Shown here in pieces: positions 17,351 through 26,199 of a stretch of DNA of 59,606 bases. The notes beneath the pieces are model-generated. The model worked only from the letters and a program-made list of their open reading frames with translations, was not told the origin of the DNA and ran no database searches. The translations under genes and the position numbers were made by a program. The DNA is from Gammaproteobacteria bacterium (GTDB taxonomy: Bacteria; Pseudomonadota; Gammaproteobacteria; S012-40): contig WFPC01000047.1 in assembly GCA_015487785.1 (NCBI GenBank), positions 1 through 59,606 on the forward strand, given 5' to 3'. How positions within the stretch are numbered: position 1 is the first letter of the stretch; each line of letters opens with the position of its first letter.

Positions 17351-19063
17351 CTACTTGATATAGCCCAGTTGTTCCAGTTTCAGCAGGATTTGCTGGGCGG
17401 CCTCGTCGGGGCTGGTGTCCACCGTGTTGATGACCAGCTCCGGGTTTTCCGGCGCTTCGTAGGGGTCGCTGATGCCGGTGAACTCCTTGATGATGCCGGC
17501 GCGGGCCTTGGCGTAGAGGCCCTTGCGGTCGCGTGCCTCGCACACTTCCAGCGGCGTGGCCACGTAGACCTCGATGAAACCGCCCTGAGTGCCGATCATT
17601 TCGCGCACCGCGGCGCGGGTGGCGGCATAGGGCGCGATGGGCGCACAGATGGCGATGCCGCCATGCTTGGTGATCTCGCTGGCCACGTAGCCGATGCGCT
17701 CGATGTTGAGGTTGCGGTGTTCGCGCGAGAAACCCAGTTCGCTGGACAGGTGCTTGCGCACGATGTCACCGTCGAGCAGGGTGACACGACGCCCACCCAT
17801 TTCCAGGAACTTGACCATTAGCGCATTGGCGATGGTGGACTTGCCGGAGCCGGACAGGCCGGTGAAGAAGACGGTGAAACCCTGCCGGTGGCGTGGGGGA
17901 TGGGTCTTGCGCAGTTCGGCGACCACTTCCGGGTAGGAGAACCAGTCGGGGATTTCCAGGCCTTCCTGCAGGCGTCGGCGGAATTCGGTGCCGGAGATGT
18001 TGAGCACACTCTCGCCCTCGCGCACCTCGGTGATGGGACGGTATTCGGCCTTTTCCTCCACGTAGACCATGGCCTGGAAGGGCACCATCTGAATACCCAA
18101 CTCGTCCTGGAAGCGGGTGACCAGCTCCTGGGCGTCGTAGGGCCCGTAGAAATCCTCGCCCTGACTGTTCTTGCCCGGACCGGCGTGGTCGCGCCCGACG
18201 ATGAAATGGGTGCAGCCGTAGTTCTTGCGTATGATGGCGTGCCAGACGGCCTCGCGCGGGCCGCCCATGCGCATGGCCAGCGGCAACAGGCTCAGGGTGG
18301 TGGTCTGGGCGGGGTATTGCTTGATGATGTGCTGGTAGCAACGCACCCGCGAATAATGGTCGATGTCGCCGGGCTTGGTCATGCCCACCACCGGCTGGAT
18401 GAGCAGGTTGGCCTCCACTTGCTGGGCGGCGCGGAAGGTCAACTCCTGGTGGGCGCGGTGCATGGGATTGCGGGTCTGGAAGGCAACGATTTTCTTCCAG
18501 CCCCACTTGTTGAATTTCTGCCGCAGTTCCGCCGGCGTGTCGCGCAACTGGCGATAGTCGTAGTGTACCGGCGGCTCGATACCCTTGAGCCTGCCGCCCA
18601 GATAGACTTCGCCTGCCTGGCGATGCAGATAGGCCACGGCAGGGTGGGCCAGGTCGTCGGCACCGAAGACCAACTCGGCCTCGCGGTGCTTGTCGGGTCG
18701 CCAGATGTCGCTGATCTCCAATACTGCCAGCATCACGCCTTCCGGATCGCGCAGGGCGATGTTGTCGCCGATGTCGAGGCCTTGGGCAAACGTCTCCGAC
18801 ACGTCCAGGGTGATGGGCATGGTCCACAGGGTGCCATCGGCCAGGCGCATGTTCTCCAGCACCGCGTCGTAGTCGGCCTGGCTCATGAAACCTTCCAGGG
18901 GGGAGAAACCGCCGTTGAGCAGCAGCTCCAGGTCACACAACTGGCGGTGGCTCAGATCCCAGGAGGGGTAGTGCTTGGCGCGGGCCTTTTCCTCGGCTAT
19001 GCCTTGCTCGTCGAGATAAAGGTTCTTCAGTTGTCCGCCGTGGGGGCTGATCAGGTCACTCAT
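17351..19063 (-). CDS. Bifunctional sulfate adenylyltransferase/adenylylsulfate kinase
   Basis: A 570-residue fusion. Residues 1 to about 385 are an archaeal/fungal-type ATP sulfurylase: QTRNPMHRAH (about 195) binds ATP, with GRDHAGPGK and NISGTEFRRRL. Residues from about 390 are APS kinase: P-loop GLSGSGKST, LDGDIVRKHLSSELGFS, and ITKHGGIAICAPIAPY. Together they would activate sulfate to PAPS; in sulfur oxidisers the Sat half can also run in reverse to make ATP from APS. The family exists in several sulfur-metabolising bacteria. The upstream leader contains a small hairpin, and a DHH phosphoesterase follows after 2 nt. Confidence 0.95.
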   Translation of the reverse strand: MSDLISPHGGQLKNLYLDEQGIAEEKARAKHYPSWDLSHRQLCDLELLLNGGFSPLEGFMSQADYDAVLENMRLADGTLWTMPITLDVSETFAQGLDIGDNIALRDPEGVMLAVLEISDIWRPDKHREAELVFGADDLAHPAVAYLHRQAGEVYLGGRLKGIEPPVHYDYRQLRDTPAELRQKFNKWGWKKIVAFQTRNPMHRAHQELTFRAAQQVEANLLIQPVVGMTKPGDIDHYSRVRCYQHIIKQYPAQTTTLSLLPLAMRMGGPREAVWHAIIRKNYGCTHFIVGRDHAGPGKNSQGEDFYGPYDAQELVTRFQDELGIQMVPFQAMVYVEEKAEYRPITEVREGESVLNISGTEFRRRLQEGLEIPDWFSYPEVVAELRKTHPPRHRQGFTVFFTGLSGSGKSTIANALMVKFLEMGGRRVTLLDGDIVRKHLSSELGFSREHRNLNIERIGYVASEITKHGGIAICAPIAPYAATRAAVREMIGTQGGFIEVYVATPLEVCEARDRKGLYAKARAGIIKEFTGISDPYEAPENPELVINTVDTSPDEAAQQILLKLEQLGYIK

Positions 19064-19094
19064 CGGGGGTTCCTTGCAATGATTTTCCGGTTAC

Positions 19095-19110
19095 ATCGGC
19101 GCAGGCCGAT
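19095..19110 (-). promoter_or_regulatory. Small hairpin in the sat-cysC leader region
   Basis: ATCGGC, GCAG, GCCGAT: a 6-bp stem with a 4-nt loop, 31-47 nt upstream of the sat-cysC ATG. No riboswitch fold was recognised, and no T-run follows. It may affect mRNA stability or be an operator half-site. Confidence 0.3.
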
Positions 19111-19168
19111 TATGCTTGAGTCGGTGGCAGGGAATGCTATCAAAAAAATTTATCGGTTCAAAATAAAT

Positions 19169-19438
19169 TCAATCGAGAGGTTTTGGTGGATCACCGGTCA
19201 GGGGCTGGTGTTGTCGATGCTGGCGCAGTCGCCGGGCCTGTCGCTCGATGTCGTCGGGGGAGAGAGTTGTCTCCGTCAGCCTGGCCACGGTGGCCGAGGT
19301 GAGCTGGATCTGGCGCAGGAAGCGCCGGCAATGGCGGCATATCAGCAAATGAAAACGCAGGCGCAGGCGGCGCAGAGGGGGGAGGTCGTCGTTGAGATAG
19401 TCGGTGGCCGAGGCCACCACCTCGCGGCAGTTCAACAT
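19169..19438 (-). CDS. Small zinc-finger (zf-HC2-like) putative anti-sigma factor
   Basis: An 89-residue protein beginning MLNCREVV with a helix-rich N-terminal domain and the H-x3-C-x2-C zinc motif in FHLLICRHC, the pattern of zinc-binding anti-sigma factors. No membrane segment is present, so it would be a soluble cytoplasmic regulator. It overlaps the upstream ECF sigma gene by 7 nt, which supports partnership and coupled translation. The signal sensed is unknown; soluble zinc anti-sigmas often respond to oxidants or metals. Confidence 0.8.
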   Translation of the reverse strand: MLNCREVVASATDYLNDDLPPLRRLRLRFHLLICRHCRRFLRQIQLTSATVARLTETTLSPDDIERQARRLRQHRQHQPLTGDPPKPLD

Positions 19439-20130
19439 GATGGGTCTTCCTCGTATTGCTCGATGACCCGCCACAGGCGGGTGCGGGCGCGATGCAGCAG
19501 CACTCTTACATTAGAGTCGCTGAGTTCCAGAATCTTACAAATATCCTGCATGGACAGGTTTTCGCGGTCACGCAGCAAGAGCACGCTTTGCTGGTTGGGA
19601 GGGAGTTGCTCGATGGCGGCCTGCAGGCGCCGGCGCAATTGCTCGCTGGCCAGCAGGTCTTCCGGGCGCTCGGCATGCCAGGCGGCTGGAGGATGGTTCC
19701 AGTGGCCATTGGCGCGAAAGCGCTCGGGCTCGGGATAGGCGTCCTCGCCCAGGGCACTGAAATTGATCTGGCGGGATTCCTTGCGCAAGCGGGTCTTGGC
19801 GTGATTGCCGACGATGCGCAGGATCCAGGTCTTGAGGCTGGCGCGTTGCTCGAATTTCGGCAGGGCGCGGATCACCGCCAGCCAGGCTTCCTGGACGACT
19901 TCTTCGGCGATGGCCTCGCCCACGATGCTGCGGGCCAGGTGTTGCATGCCGGGCTGGTATTCGCGTATCAGTTGGCAAAAGGCGGCCTCATCGCCATCGA
20001 GCAGCCTGCGGACCAGTTCGCTCTCGTCGGTACGGTCGGGTCTGGACTGTAACAAGTGGACATCCCTTGCATCTATGCGTTGTGTATTTCGTGGGGCGGG
20101 GTCGCACACCGATTTGGCGTTGCCAGGCAT
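19432..20130 (-). CDS. ECF-family RNA polymerase sigma factor
   Basis: A 232-residue sigma-70-family factor of the extracytoplasmic-function group. Region 2 is at about residues 40-110 (LLDGDEAAFCQLIREYQPGM, EVVQEAWLAVI, ASLKTWILRIVGNHAK) and region 4 at about 165-225 (IEQLPPNQQSVLLLRD, ICKILELSDSNVRVLLHRAR). The N-terminal 35 residues before region 2 are unusually long, so a later start is possible. It is cotranscribed with the zinc-finger gene and diverges from the arsenosugar operon, whose start is 73 nt away. Targets are unknown. Confidence 0.93.
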   Translation of the reverse strand: MPGNAKSVCDPAPRNTQRIDARDVHLLQSRPDRTDESELVRRLLDGDEAAFCQLIREYQPGMQHLARSIVGEAIAEEVVQEAWLAVIRALPKFEQRASLKTWILRIVGNHAKTRLRKESRQINFSALGEDAYPEPERFRANGHWNHPPAAWHAERPEDLLASEQLRRRLQAAIEQLPPNQQSVLLLRDRENLSMQDICKILELSDSNVRVLLHRARTRLWRVIEQYEEDPSC

Positions 20131-20203
20131 TGTCCCACTATATTACTCTGGCGCTGCCACCTTGTGGCTGTGCCTGACAGGTGAATCATCACAGGAGGAG
20201 TCG

Positions 20204-21169
20204 ATGCATGCAACCCTGCCCTTGCTGGCCACGAGCGATTTTCCCGCCATTGTGCGTGGCCGGCTGGAAACCCTGCAGTTGAACCTGGGTTACCTGTGTA
20301 ACCAGTCGTGCCTGCATTGTCACGTGAATGCCGGACCCAAGCGCAAGGAGCTGATGACGCGGCAGACCATGGACCAAATTCTGGCTTGTGCCGAGCGGCT
20401 CGATGTCCGTCGCTTCGATCTCACTGGTGGGGCACCGGAGCTGAACCCGGATTTCCGCTACTTGGTGCGCAGCGCGCGGGAGAGGGGAATCGCGCTGATG
20501 GATCGCTGCAACCTCACCGTGTTGTCGGAGCCGGGACACGAGGATCTGGTGGACTTCCTGGCCGACAACGGGGTGGATGTGGTGGCCTCGCTGCCCTGTT
20601 ACCTGGAGCAGAATGTCGATGCCCAGCGCGGCGATGGCGTGTTCCAGCGCAGCATCCAGGGACTGCGGCAACTGAACCGCGCAGGCTATGGCCAGCCGGA
20701 CAGCGGCTTGTCGCTCAGCTTGGTCTACAATCCCGCCGGGCCGGATCTTCCGCCGCCGCAACAGGCTCTGGAGGCGGCCTACAAGGATCATTTGAAAACC
20801 CATTACGGCATCGTGTTCAACCGGCTTTTTACCCTGGCCAACATGCCCATCCAGCGTTTTGGCTCCACCCTGGTTTCACGTGGGCAGTTCGACGATTACA
20901 TGGCCCTGTTGCGTAGCGCCCACAGCGAGGCCAATTTGTCGGCGGTGATGTGCCGCAGCCTGCTCAGCATCGACTGGCAGGGCTATTTGTACGATTGTGA
21001 TTTCAATCAGATGCTGGGTCTGCCTCTACGCCTCGATGGCCGCCCACGCACCCACATAAGCCAACTCACGGAGCACGCCCTGGAAGGCAACCCCATTGTG
21101 GTGGCAGACCATTGCTATGGCTGTACCGCCGGCCAGGGCAGCAGTTGTGGCGGGGCGCTCAATGGTTGA
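20204..21169 (+). CDS. arsS: Arsenosugar biosynthesis radical SAM protein ArsS
   Basis: A 321-residue radical SAM enzyme. The [4Fe-4S] site is CNQSCLHC (CxxxCxxC) at about residues 36-43, the SAM-binding region is DLTGGAPELN, and the C-terminal Cys-rich segment is CYGCTAGQGSSCGGA, the radical SAM/Cys-rich domain that in relatives may contain selenocysteine; here these are plain Cys codons. ArsS is implicated in adding the deoxyadenosyl group to methylated arsenic on the way to arsenosugars. The ATG has AGGAGG at a good distance. It is the first gene of a four-gene operon. Confidence 0.9.
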   Translation: MHATLPLLATSDFPAIVRGRLETLQLNLGYLCNQSCLHCHVNAGPKRKELMTRQTMDQILACAERLDVRRFDLTGGAPELNPDFRYLVRSARERGIALMDRCNLTVLSEPGHEDLVDFLADNGVDVVASLPCYLEQNVDAQRGDGVFQRSIQGLRQLNRAGYGQPDSGLSLSLVYNPAGPDLPPPQQALEAAYKDHLKTHYGIVFNRLFTLANMPIQRFGSTLVSRGQFDDYMALLRSAHSEANLSAVMCRSLLSIDWQGYLYDCDFNQMLGLPLRLDGRPRTHISQLTEHALEGNPIVVADHCYGCTAGQGSSCGGALNG

Positions 21170-21207
21170 CCACGCAATCAACAACAGACGGTTTTAAAGA
21201 GGTATCG

Positions 21208-22332
21208 ATGGATATTCACAGAAGTGTCTTGGGACGTTATTCGGAAGGTGCGCAGGCGCGTCAGGAAAGCCTGTGTTGCCCGGTGGACTACGACAGCGAG
21301 TTGCTCAAACTGCTGCCGCGGGAAATCATCGAGAAGGACTATGGCTGTGGTGACCCTTCCCGCTATGTGCGCGAGGGTGACACGGTGCTGGATCTGGGCA
21401 GCGGTGGCGGCAAGATCTGCTACATGGCGGCCCAACTGGTGGGCGAGCGGGGCCAAGTCATCGGCGTGGACATGAACGACGACATGCTGGCCCTGGCGCG
21501 CAAGTACCAGGGCGAGATGGCACAGAAACTGGGCGGCGACCGGGTGCGTTTCGTCAAGGGCTATATCCAGGACCTGGCGCTGGACGTGGCGGCCATGGAG
21601 GAATATCTGCGCCAGCACCCGGTGCGCGGCGCGCACGATTATGCCGCCCTGCAGGACTGGCAGCGTCGGCAACGCCGCGAGCGTCCATTGATCGCAGACG
21701 ACTCGGTAGATCTGGTGATATCCAATTGTGTGCTCAACCTGGTGGACGATGCCGCCAAGGGACAGTTGATCGCGGAGATCCATAGGGTGCTCAAGCCCGG
21801 CGGTCGGGTGGCGATTGCCGACATTGTCAGCGACGAGGCCATCCCGGAGCACCTGAAGCAAGACCCCCAGTTGTGGAGTGGTTGTATTTCCGGCGCCTTC
21901 CAGGAGCAGGAATTCCTGCGTGCCTTCGAACAGGCGGGTTTCCTGGCCGTGGCCTACGACAAATGGGATGCTGAGCCCTGGCAGGTGGTTGAGGGCATCG
22001 AGTTCCGCTCGGTGACGCTCACCGCGGTCAAAGGTGAGGGGACTCCCTGCATCGACCGCGGCCACGCGGTGATCTATCGAGGCCCTTTCAGCAAGGTCTA
22101 CGACGACGAAGGCCATGTCTATCCCCGGGGTGAACGTATTGCGGTATGCGAACGCAGTTTTCGCCTGCTTACCCAGGGGCCTTACCGGGAACACTTCATC
22201 GGCATCACGCCGGCGCAATGGCATGAACCCCGCGAGTGGTGCGCACCGTCGGGTACCCGGCGCCCGGCCAGTGAGACCAAGGGCGCGCGTCACGATGCCG
22301 GCGCCTGTTGTACCGGCGAGGGCTGTTGCTGA
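21208..22332 (+). CDS. SAM-dependent methyltransferase of the arsenosugar operon (ArsM-like)
   Basis: A 374-residue class I methyltransferase. The SAM site is VLDLGSGGGKICY, then VIGVDMND and the post-motif DLVISNCVLNLVDD and HRVLKPGGRVAIADIV. The N-terminal SLCCPVDYD carries paired cysteines, and the C-terminus ends ACCTGEGCC; such Cys pairs fit binding of trivalent arsenic. It is longer than classic ArsM and matches the methyltransferase type found beside ArsS. An AGAGG site precedes the ATG. It follows arsS by 38 nt. Confidence 0.85.
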   Translation: MDIHRSVLGRYSEGAQARQESLCCPVDYDSELLKLLPREIIEKDYGCGDPSRYVREGDTVLDLGSGGGKICYMAAQLVGERGQVIGVDMNDDMLALARKYQGEMAQKLGGDRVRFVKGYIQDLALDVAAMEEYLRQHPVRGAHDYAALQDWQRRQRRERPLIADDSVDLVISNCVLNLVDDAAKGQLIAEIHRVLKPGGRVAIADIVSDEAIPEHLKQDPQLWSGCISGAFQEQEFLRAFEQAGFLAVAYDKWDAEPWQVVEGIEFRSVTLTAVKGEGTPCIDRGHAVIYRGPFSKVYDDEGHVYPRGERIAVCERSFRLLTQGPYREHFIGITPAQWHEPREWCAPSGTRRPASETKGARHDAGACCTGEGCC

Positions 22333-22340
22333 GACGGTCG

Positions 22341-23018
22341 ATGCGCATCAGCATCGTGTTGCCGGTGTTGAACGAGGCGGCCAGTCTGTCCCAGGTATTG
22401 CAGACTTTGCAAGCCTGGCGGCGGGCCGGCCACGAAGTGGTGGTGGTCGATGGTGGCAGCCACGATGCCAGCGTGGCCTTGGCCCGGCCACTGGCCGATG
22501 TGGTGATCCAGGCACCCCGGGGGCGCGCCTCACAGATGAATGCGGGCGCGCGCCGGGCGCGGGGAGAGGTACTACTGTTTCTGCACGCCGATACCCGTTT
22601 GCCGCCGGATGCGCCAGCGTGCATCGTCGCGGGTTTGTGTCGGGGTGCTTGTTGGGGGCGTTTCGATGTGCGCCTGTCGGGTGAACGGATGATGTTTCGG
22701 GTCATCGAGCGTCTGATGAATTGGCGTTCGCGCTTGAGCGGCATCGCCACCGGCGACCAGGCCATTTTCGTGACCCGCGCCGCTTTCGAGCAGGTGGAAG
22801 GCTTTCCACCGATCCCGCTGATGGAAGACATCGCCATCAGCAAGCGCCTCAAGCGTTTGGGCCGTCCCCTGTGCTTGCGGGGACCGGCGCACACCTCCAG
22901 CCGGCGCTGGGAGCAAAACGGTGTCTGGCGCACCGTGTTGTTGATGTGGCGGCTGCGCCTGGCGTATTTCCTCGGTGCCGATCCTGCTCGTCTGGCAAGG
23001 CAGTATTCCAAATCATGA
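22341..23018 (+). CDS. Family 2 glycosyltransferase, arsenosugar type (TIGR04283-like)
   Basis: A 225-residue GT-A glycosyltransferase. It begins SIVLPVLNEAASL, with VVVDGGSHDAS, the ASQMNAGARRARGEVLLFLHADTRLP segment containing the metal-binding region, and IPLMEDIAISKRLKRLG with the conserved ED. This short GT2 form is typical of arsenosugar loci. It starts 8 nt after the methyltransferase stop and overlaps the next gene by 4 nt (ATGA). The sugar donor cannot be told from sequence. Confidence 0.88.
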   Translation: MRISIVLPVLNEAASLSQVLQTLQAWRRAGHEVVVVDGGSHDASVALARPLADVVIQAPRGRASQMNAGARRARGEVLLFLHADTRLPPDAPACIVAGLCRGACWGRFDVRLSGERMMFRVIERLMNWRSRLSGIATGDQAIFVTRAAFEQVEGFPPIPLMEDIAISKRLKRLGRPLCLRGPAHTSSRRWEQNGVWRTVLLMWRLRLAYFLGADPARLARQYSKS

Positions 23019-23641
23019 ACACCTTTTCCCGCGCCGTGCTGGTGTTCGCCAAGGCGCCCCGGGCCGGTCACGCCAAGACCCGGCTGATTCCTCTATTGGG
23101 AGAAGCCGGGGCGGCGCGCTTGCAGGCGCGGCTGTGCGAGCACACCCTGGAGCAGTTGGTGCAGGGGCCCTGGAGCCTGGAGTTGTGGTGTGCGCCGGAT
23201 TGCCAGGAGCGCTTTTTCCAGCACTGTGCGCAGCGCTATGGGCTGAACCTGTACCGACAGCGGGGGGAGGACCTGGGTGCGCGCATGAGCCGGGCCCTGG
23301 ACCAGGCTCTGGCGCGGTATCGCCAGGTGGTGATCGTGGGTACCGATTGCCCCGCCCTGGGCCCGACCTATGTGACACAAGCCTTTAAAGCCCTGGATGA
23401 GAGCTGCCAAGCGGTGATCGGCCCGGCCGAGGATGGCGGCTATGTATTGCTCGGCCTGAGCCGGCCCGAGCCCCGGCTGTTCACCGACATCGCCTGGGGG
23501 ACTGCAAAGGTGTATCAGGAAACGCGCGAGCGTCTGGCGCAGATGGATTGGTCCTGGCGGGCATTGGAACCCCTGTGGGACGTGGACAGGCCAGCGGACT
23601 ATGCGCGTCTGCTGGCGGCGCAACTGTTGTCACCCATTTGA
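23015..23641 (+). CDS. DUF2064 / TIGR04282-like glycosyltransferase, arsenosugar type
   Basis: A 208-residue nucleotidyl/glycosyltransferase-fold protein. It has VLVFAKAPRAGHAKTRLIP at the N-terminus, GEDLGARMSRAL, VIVGTDCPALGPTYV and GPAEDGGYVLLGL, with DVDRPADY near the end, all hallmarks of the DUF2064 family that accompanies the GT2 protein in arsenosugar loci. It overlaps the preceding gene by ATGA, so they are translationally coupled. It is the last gene of the operon; a 336-nt intergenic region follows. Confidence 0.88.
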   Translation: MNTFSRAVLVFAKAPRAGHAKTRLIPLLGEAGAARLQARLCEHTLEQLVQGPWSLELWCAPDCQERFFQHCAQRYGLNLYRQRGEDLGARMSRALDQALARYRQVVIVGTDCPALGPTYVTQAFKALDESCQAVIGPAEDGGYVLLGLSRPEPRLFTDIAWGTAKVYQETRERLAQMDWSWRALEPLWDVDRPADYARLLAAQLLSPI

Positions 23642-23714
23642 GACAGCCCTCTCCCGGAATGGATATCGCCCCACGGACGTGGGATTCCAAGCTGGCCATA
23701 TTCACGGGTCAGGT

Positions 23715-23742
23715 TAAAGTTTCCCAATAATCCGGCCGCTGA
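23715..23742 (+). promoter_or_regulatory. Sigma-28 (FliA)-type promoter for the chemoreceptor gene
   Basis: TAAAGTTT (23715-23722) is an exact match to the FliA -35 element. After 12 nt comes GCCGCTGA (23735-23742), 6 of 8 matches to GCCGATAA. The spacer is one longer than the enteric consensus. It lies about 236 nt upstream of the start codon, giving a long leader. Chemoreceptor genes are normally class 3 flagellar genes. Confidence 0.65.
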
Positions 23743-23820
23743 TTCTGGCAGGATGTTTGAAAAGGCCAGGATGGCCGTTTCAAAGCCGGAGGCCACTCAC
23801 GTGGCTTCGACTTGTTCACA

Positions 23821-23847
23821 TTTTCGATGATCTGCCATCATCGAAAA
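23821..23847. repeat. Perfect 11-bp hairpin in the chemoreceptor leader
   Basis: TTTTCGATGAT (23821-23831), loop CTGCC, ATCATCGAAAA (23837-23847). No T-run follows on the + strand, so it is not an obvious terminator. It would lie in the transcript from the FliA-like promoter and might affect stability or be an operator. Confidence 0.55.
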
Positions 23848-23977
23848 CAGGCACTGTACACAGGCTGCCGAGAAACCGGTTTTTCAACAGCTCGCTGGGG
23901 CGATGGACCGGGTACGTGGCACAATCTATTGTGCCGTTGTACCTTGCTGGGTAGCCGGCAAAGTGAGGGAATGGACG

Positions 23978-26005
23978 ATGAATATGCTACTCAAGCCCGC
24001 CAAGCTTCTGATGGGCCGCCTGCGCTACCTGTACAAATTCTTCCTGATCGGCATCGTCTTTTTGATTCCTATCGTGATGCTGACCGTGTTGCTGTTTGAC
24101 AAGATCGATGAAGATATCGGTTTCATGGAACAGGAGCAAGCGGGGCTTGAATATATCGCCTCACTGCGGCAGTTATTGGAACACATTCCCCAGCACCGTG
24201 GTATGACCAATGCCTATCTAAATGGTAATAACGGTTTCAAAGACAAGATTCTGGCCAAGCGCGATATGGTGGATCAAAAGCTTGCCGAGCTGGAACACGT
24301 CGATGACAAGCTGGGAGAGAAACTGGAGACCGGCAACAGGGTCGGCTTGCTCAAGACGCAATGGGATAATCTGAAAGCCCGTTCATTCGATATGCAGGCG
24401 AGTGAGGCTTTTACGGAGCACAGCCGTCTTATCGCCGATATCATCGACCTGATTCAGTATGTGGCCGATACTTCTCACCTGATCCGGGACCCCAAATACG
24501 ATACCTACTATCTGATGAACGCCCTGGTCATTCGCCTGCCATCACTTACGGACGTTCTGGGGCAGGCCCGGGGGCTCGGTGCAGGCATTGCTGCGCATGG
24601 TGGCCGGTTGGAGGGAGACAAAAAAATCAACCTAGCGCTTCTTATCAACCAGGCACGCCAGGGTAGCAATGAGCTGAGGAAGTCTTTGAAAATAGCGACG
24701 GACGAAAATTCCTATATAGGCGAGCGTCTCGATGGCTTGGATAAATCCACCCTGGACAAAATGCAGCAGTTTTTCACACTGCTATCGGATGAACTGATGG
24801 ATGCGGAGACGATCAGAGTCCGACCCGACCAGGTCTTCGATGTCGGCACCCAAGCCATTACCGAGGCATTTCGGTTATATGACAATGCCTTGCTTACCCT
24901 GGATGACGTCATGGCCATGCGCATAGGCGATGCCTATGCGACAAAATATCTGGTAGCGGCCGTCGCCACTTTTCTCGTTCTTCTGGCGGTATGGCTGTTC
25001 CTCGGTTTCTTCGCTTCGACCACCGAGAGCATACAGACAATTTCGAAGGTGACCCAGGAACTTGCCAATGGTGATCTCAAGACGAGAGTTAGCCTGAATG
25101 TGCGGGATGAAATGGTAGGGATCGCAGAGCATTTCAACGCCATGGCAGAGCAATTCGAAAAAATCGTTAGCCGGATTGTCTCTTCATCAGAGCAACTGGC
25201 GGGCTCGTCCGAGAAACTCTCCAGCATTACCGGGAAAACCAGCCAAAGTATCGACCAGCAGCAATCTCAGATTGAACAGGTTGCCACGGCCATGAACGAG
25301 ATGAGCGCCACGGTGCAAGAAGTGAGCAAGAGCATCAGCGGTACAGCCGATGCTGCCCAGGAAGCCAATGAAGAAACAGCCAAGGGTCACCATATGGTCG
25401 ATAGCGCCATCCAGGCCATCGAGGGCCTGGCCGGACAAATCGAGGCTGCCGCGGAAGTGATACAAACGCTGGAAAAAGATAGCGAGGACATCAGTTCGGT
25501 AATGGACGTGATTCGTGGAGTGGCCGAGCAGACCAATCTGTTGGCACTCAATGCCGCCATCGAGGCGGCCCGGGCCGGTGAACAGGGCCGCGGCTTTGCT
25601 GTGGTGGCCGATGAAGTTCGTACCCTGGCCGGTCGCACTCAACAATCCACGGAAGAGATCAACCAAATGGTTGAAAAACTCCAAGCGGGATCTCGCAAGG
25701 CGGTGGATGTCATGAACAAGAGCCGCGAAGAGGCGCACGAAGTGGTAGCCCAGGCCACGAAGGCCGGAGCTTCACTCACCTCGATCTCCGAAGCAGTGAA
25801 ACATATCAACGAGATGAGCACGCAAATCGCCAGTGCCGCTGAAGAGCAAAGTGCCACGGCCGAGGAAATCAATAGGAACATCAATACCATTTCGGAAATG
25901 TCCAGAGAAACCTCTGCCGGTGCCCAACAAACAGCCAGCGCCAGCAGTGACCTGGCACGCCTGGGTAACGAACTTCAGGTATTGGTTAGGCGGTTCAAAG
26001 TGTAA
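23978..26005 (+). CDS. Methyl-accepting chemotaxis protein
   Basis: A 675-residue inner-membrane chemoreceptor. One membrane segment lies at about residues 20-42 ([20 protein letters not shown]) and a second at about 327-350. Between them is a helical periplasmic sensor of about 280 residues with [14 protein letters not shown], reminiscent of nitrate-sensing NIT or other double-bundle domains. A HAMP domain follows ([15 protein letters not shown]), then the signalling hairpin whose tip [27 protein letters not shown] is intact. No C-terminal NWETF-like tether is present. The ATG at 23978 has GAGGGA upstream. Codon use is more AT-rich than in its neighbours. The ligand is unknown. Confidence 0.95.
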   Translation: MNMLLKPAKLLMGRLRYLYKFFLIGIVFLIPIVMLTVLLFDKIDEDIGFMEQEQAGLEYIASLRQLLEHIPQHRGMTNAYLNGNNGFKDKILAKRDMVDQKLAELEHVDDKLGEKLETGNRVGLLKTQWDNLKARSFDMQASEAFTEHSRLIADIIDLIQYVADTSHLIRDPKYDTYYLMNALVIRLPSLTDVLGQARGLGAGIAAHGGRLEGDKKINLALLINQARQGSNELRKSLKIATDENSYIGERLDGLDKSTLDKMQQFFTLLSDELMDAETIRVRPDQVFDVGTQAITEAFRLYDNALLTLDDVMAMRIGDAYATKYLVAAVATFLVLLAVWLFLGFFASTTESIQTISKVTQELANGDLKTRVSLNVRDEMVGIAEHFNAMAEQFEKIVSRIVSSSEQLAGSSEKLSSITGKTSQSIDQQQSQIEQVATAMNEMSATVQEVSKSISGTADAAQEANEETAKGHHMVDSAIQAIEGLAGQIEAAAEVIQTLEKDSEDISSVMDVIRGVAEQTNLLALNAAIEAARAGEQGRGFAVVADEVRTLAGRTQQSTEEINQMVEKLQAGSRKAVDVMNKSREEAHEVVAQATKAGASLTSISEAVKHINEMSTQIASAAEEQSATAEEINRNINTISEMSRETSAGAQQTASASSDLARLGNELQVLVRRFKV

Positions 26006-26199
26006 GGAAACGGTTTCCGGAGAGACGAGACTCAATCGGGGGCATGGCTTTTTGAGCAGGGAAACACCGCTCCGCGATGCCGGCATGGGAGCCAAGATAC
26101 TGGCATGCGTCGTGAAAACCACTATGCTTCCCATAGTGTTCGCACTGAAGGATGCATGACGGATTATTGGTTTCGAGGAACGGGGTAGTGGAGCGAAAT

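Larger units (their letters stand above)
23642..23977 (+). other. 336-nt intergenic region before the chemoreceptor gene
   Basis: No gene was found here. It contains a FliA-like promoter (23715-23742), a short stretch TGGCTTCGACTTG (23802-23814) that recurs at 33207, and a perfect 11-bp hairpin (23821-23847). Base composition falls toward the chemoreceptor gene. Confidence 0.6.

Noticed and set aside
26006-26199. Possible c-di-GMP riboswitch before the RHS gene
   Set aside because: GAAAC and purine-rich pieces are present, but the conserved GEMM core and tetraloop arrangement could not be found.
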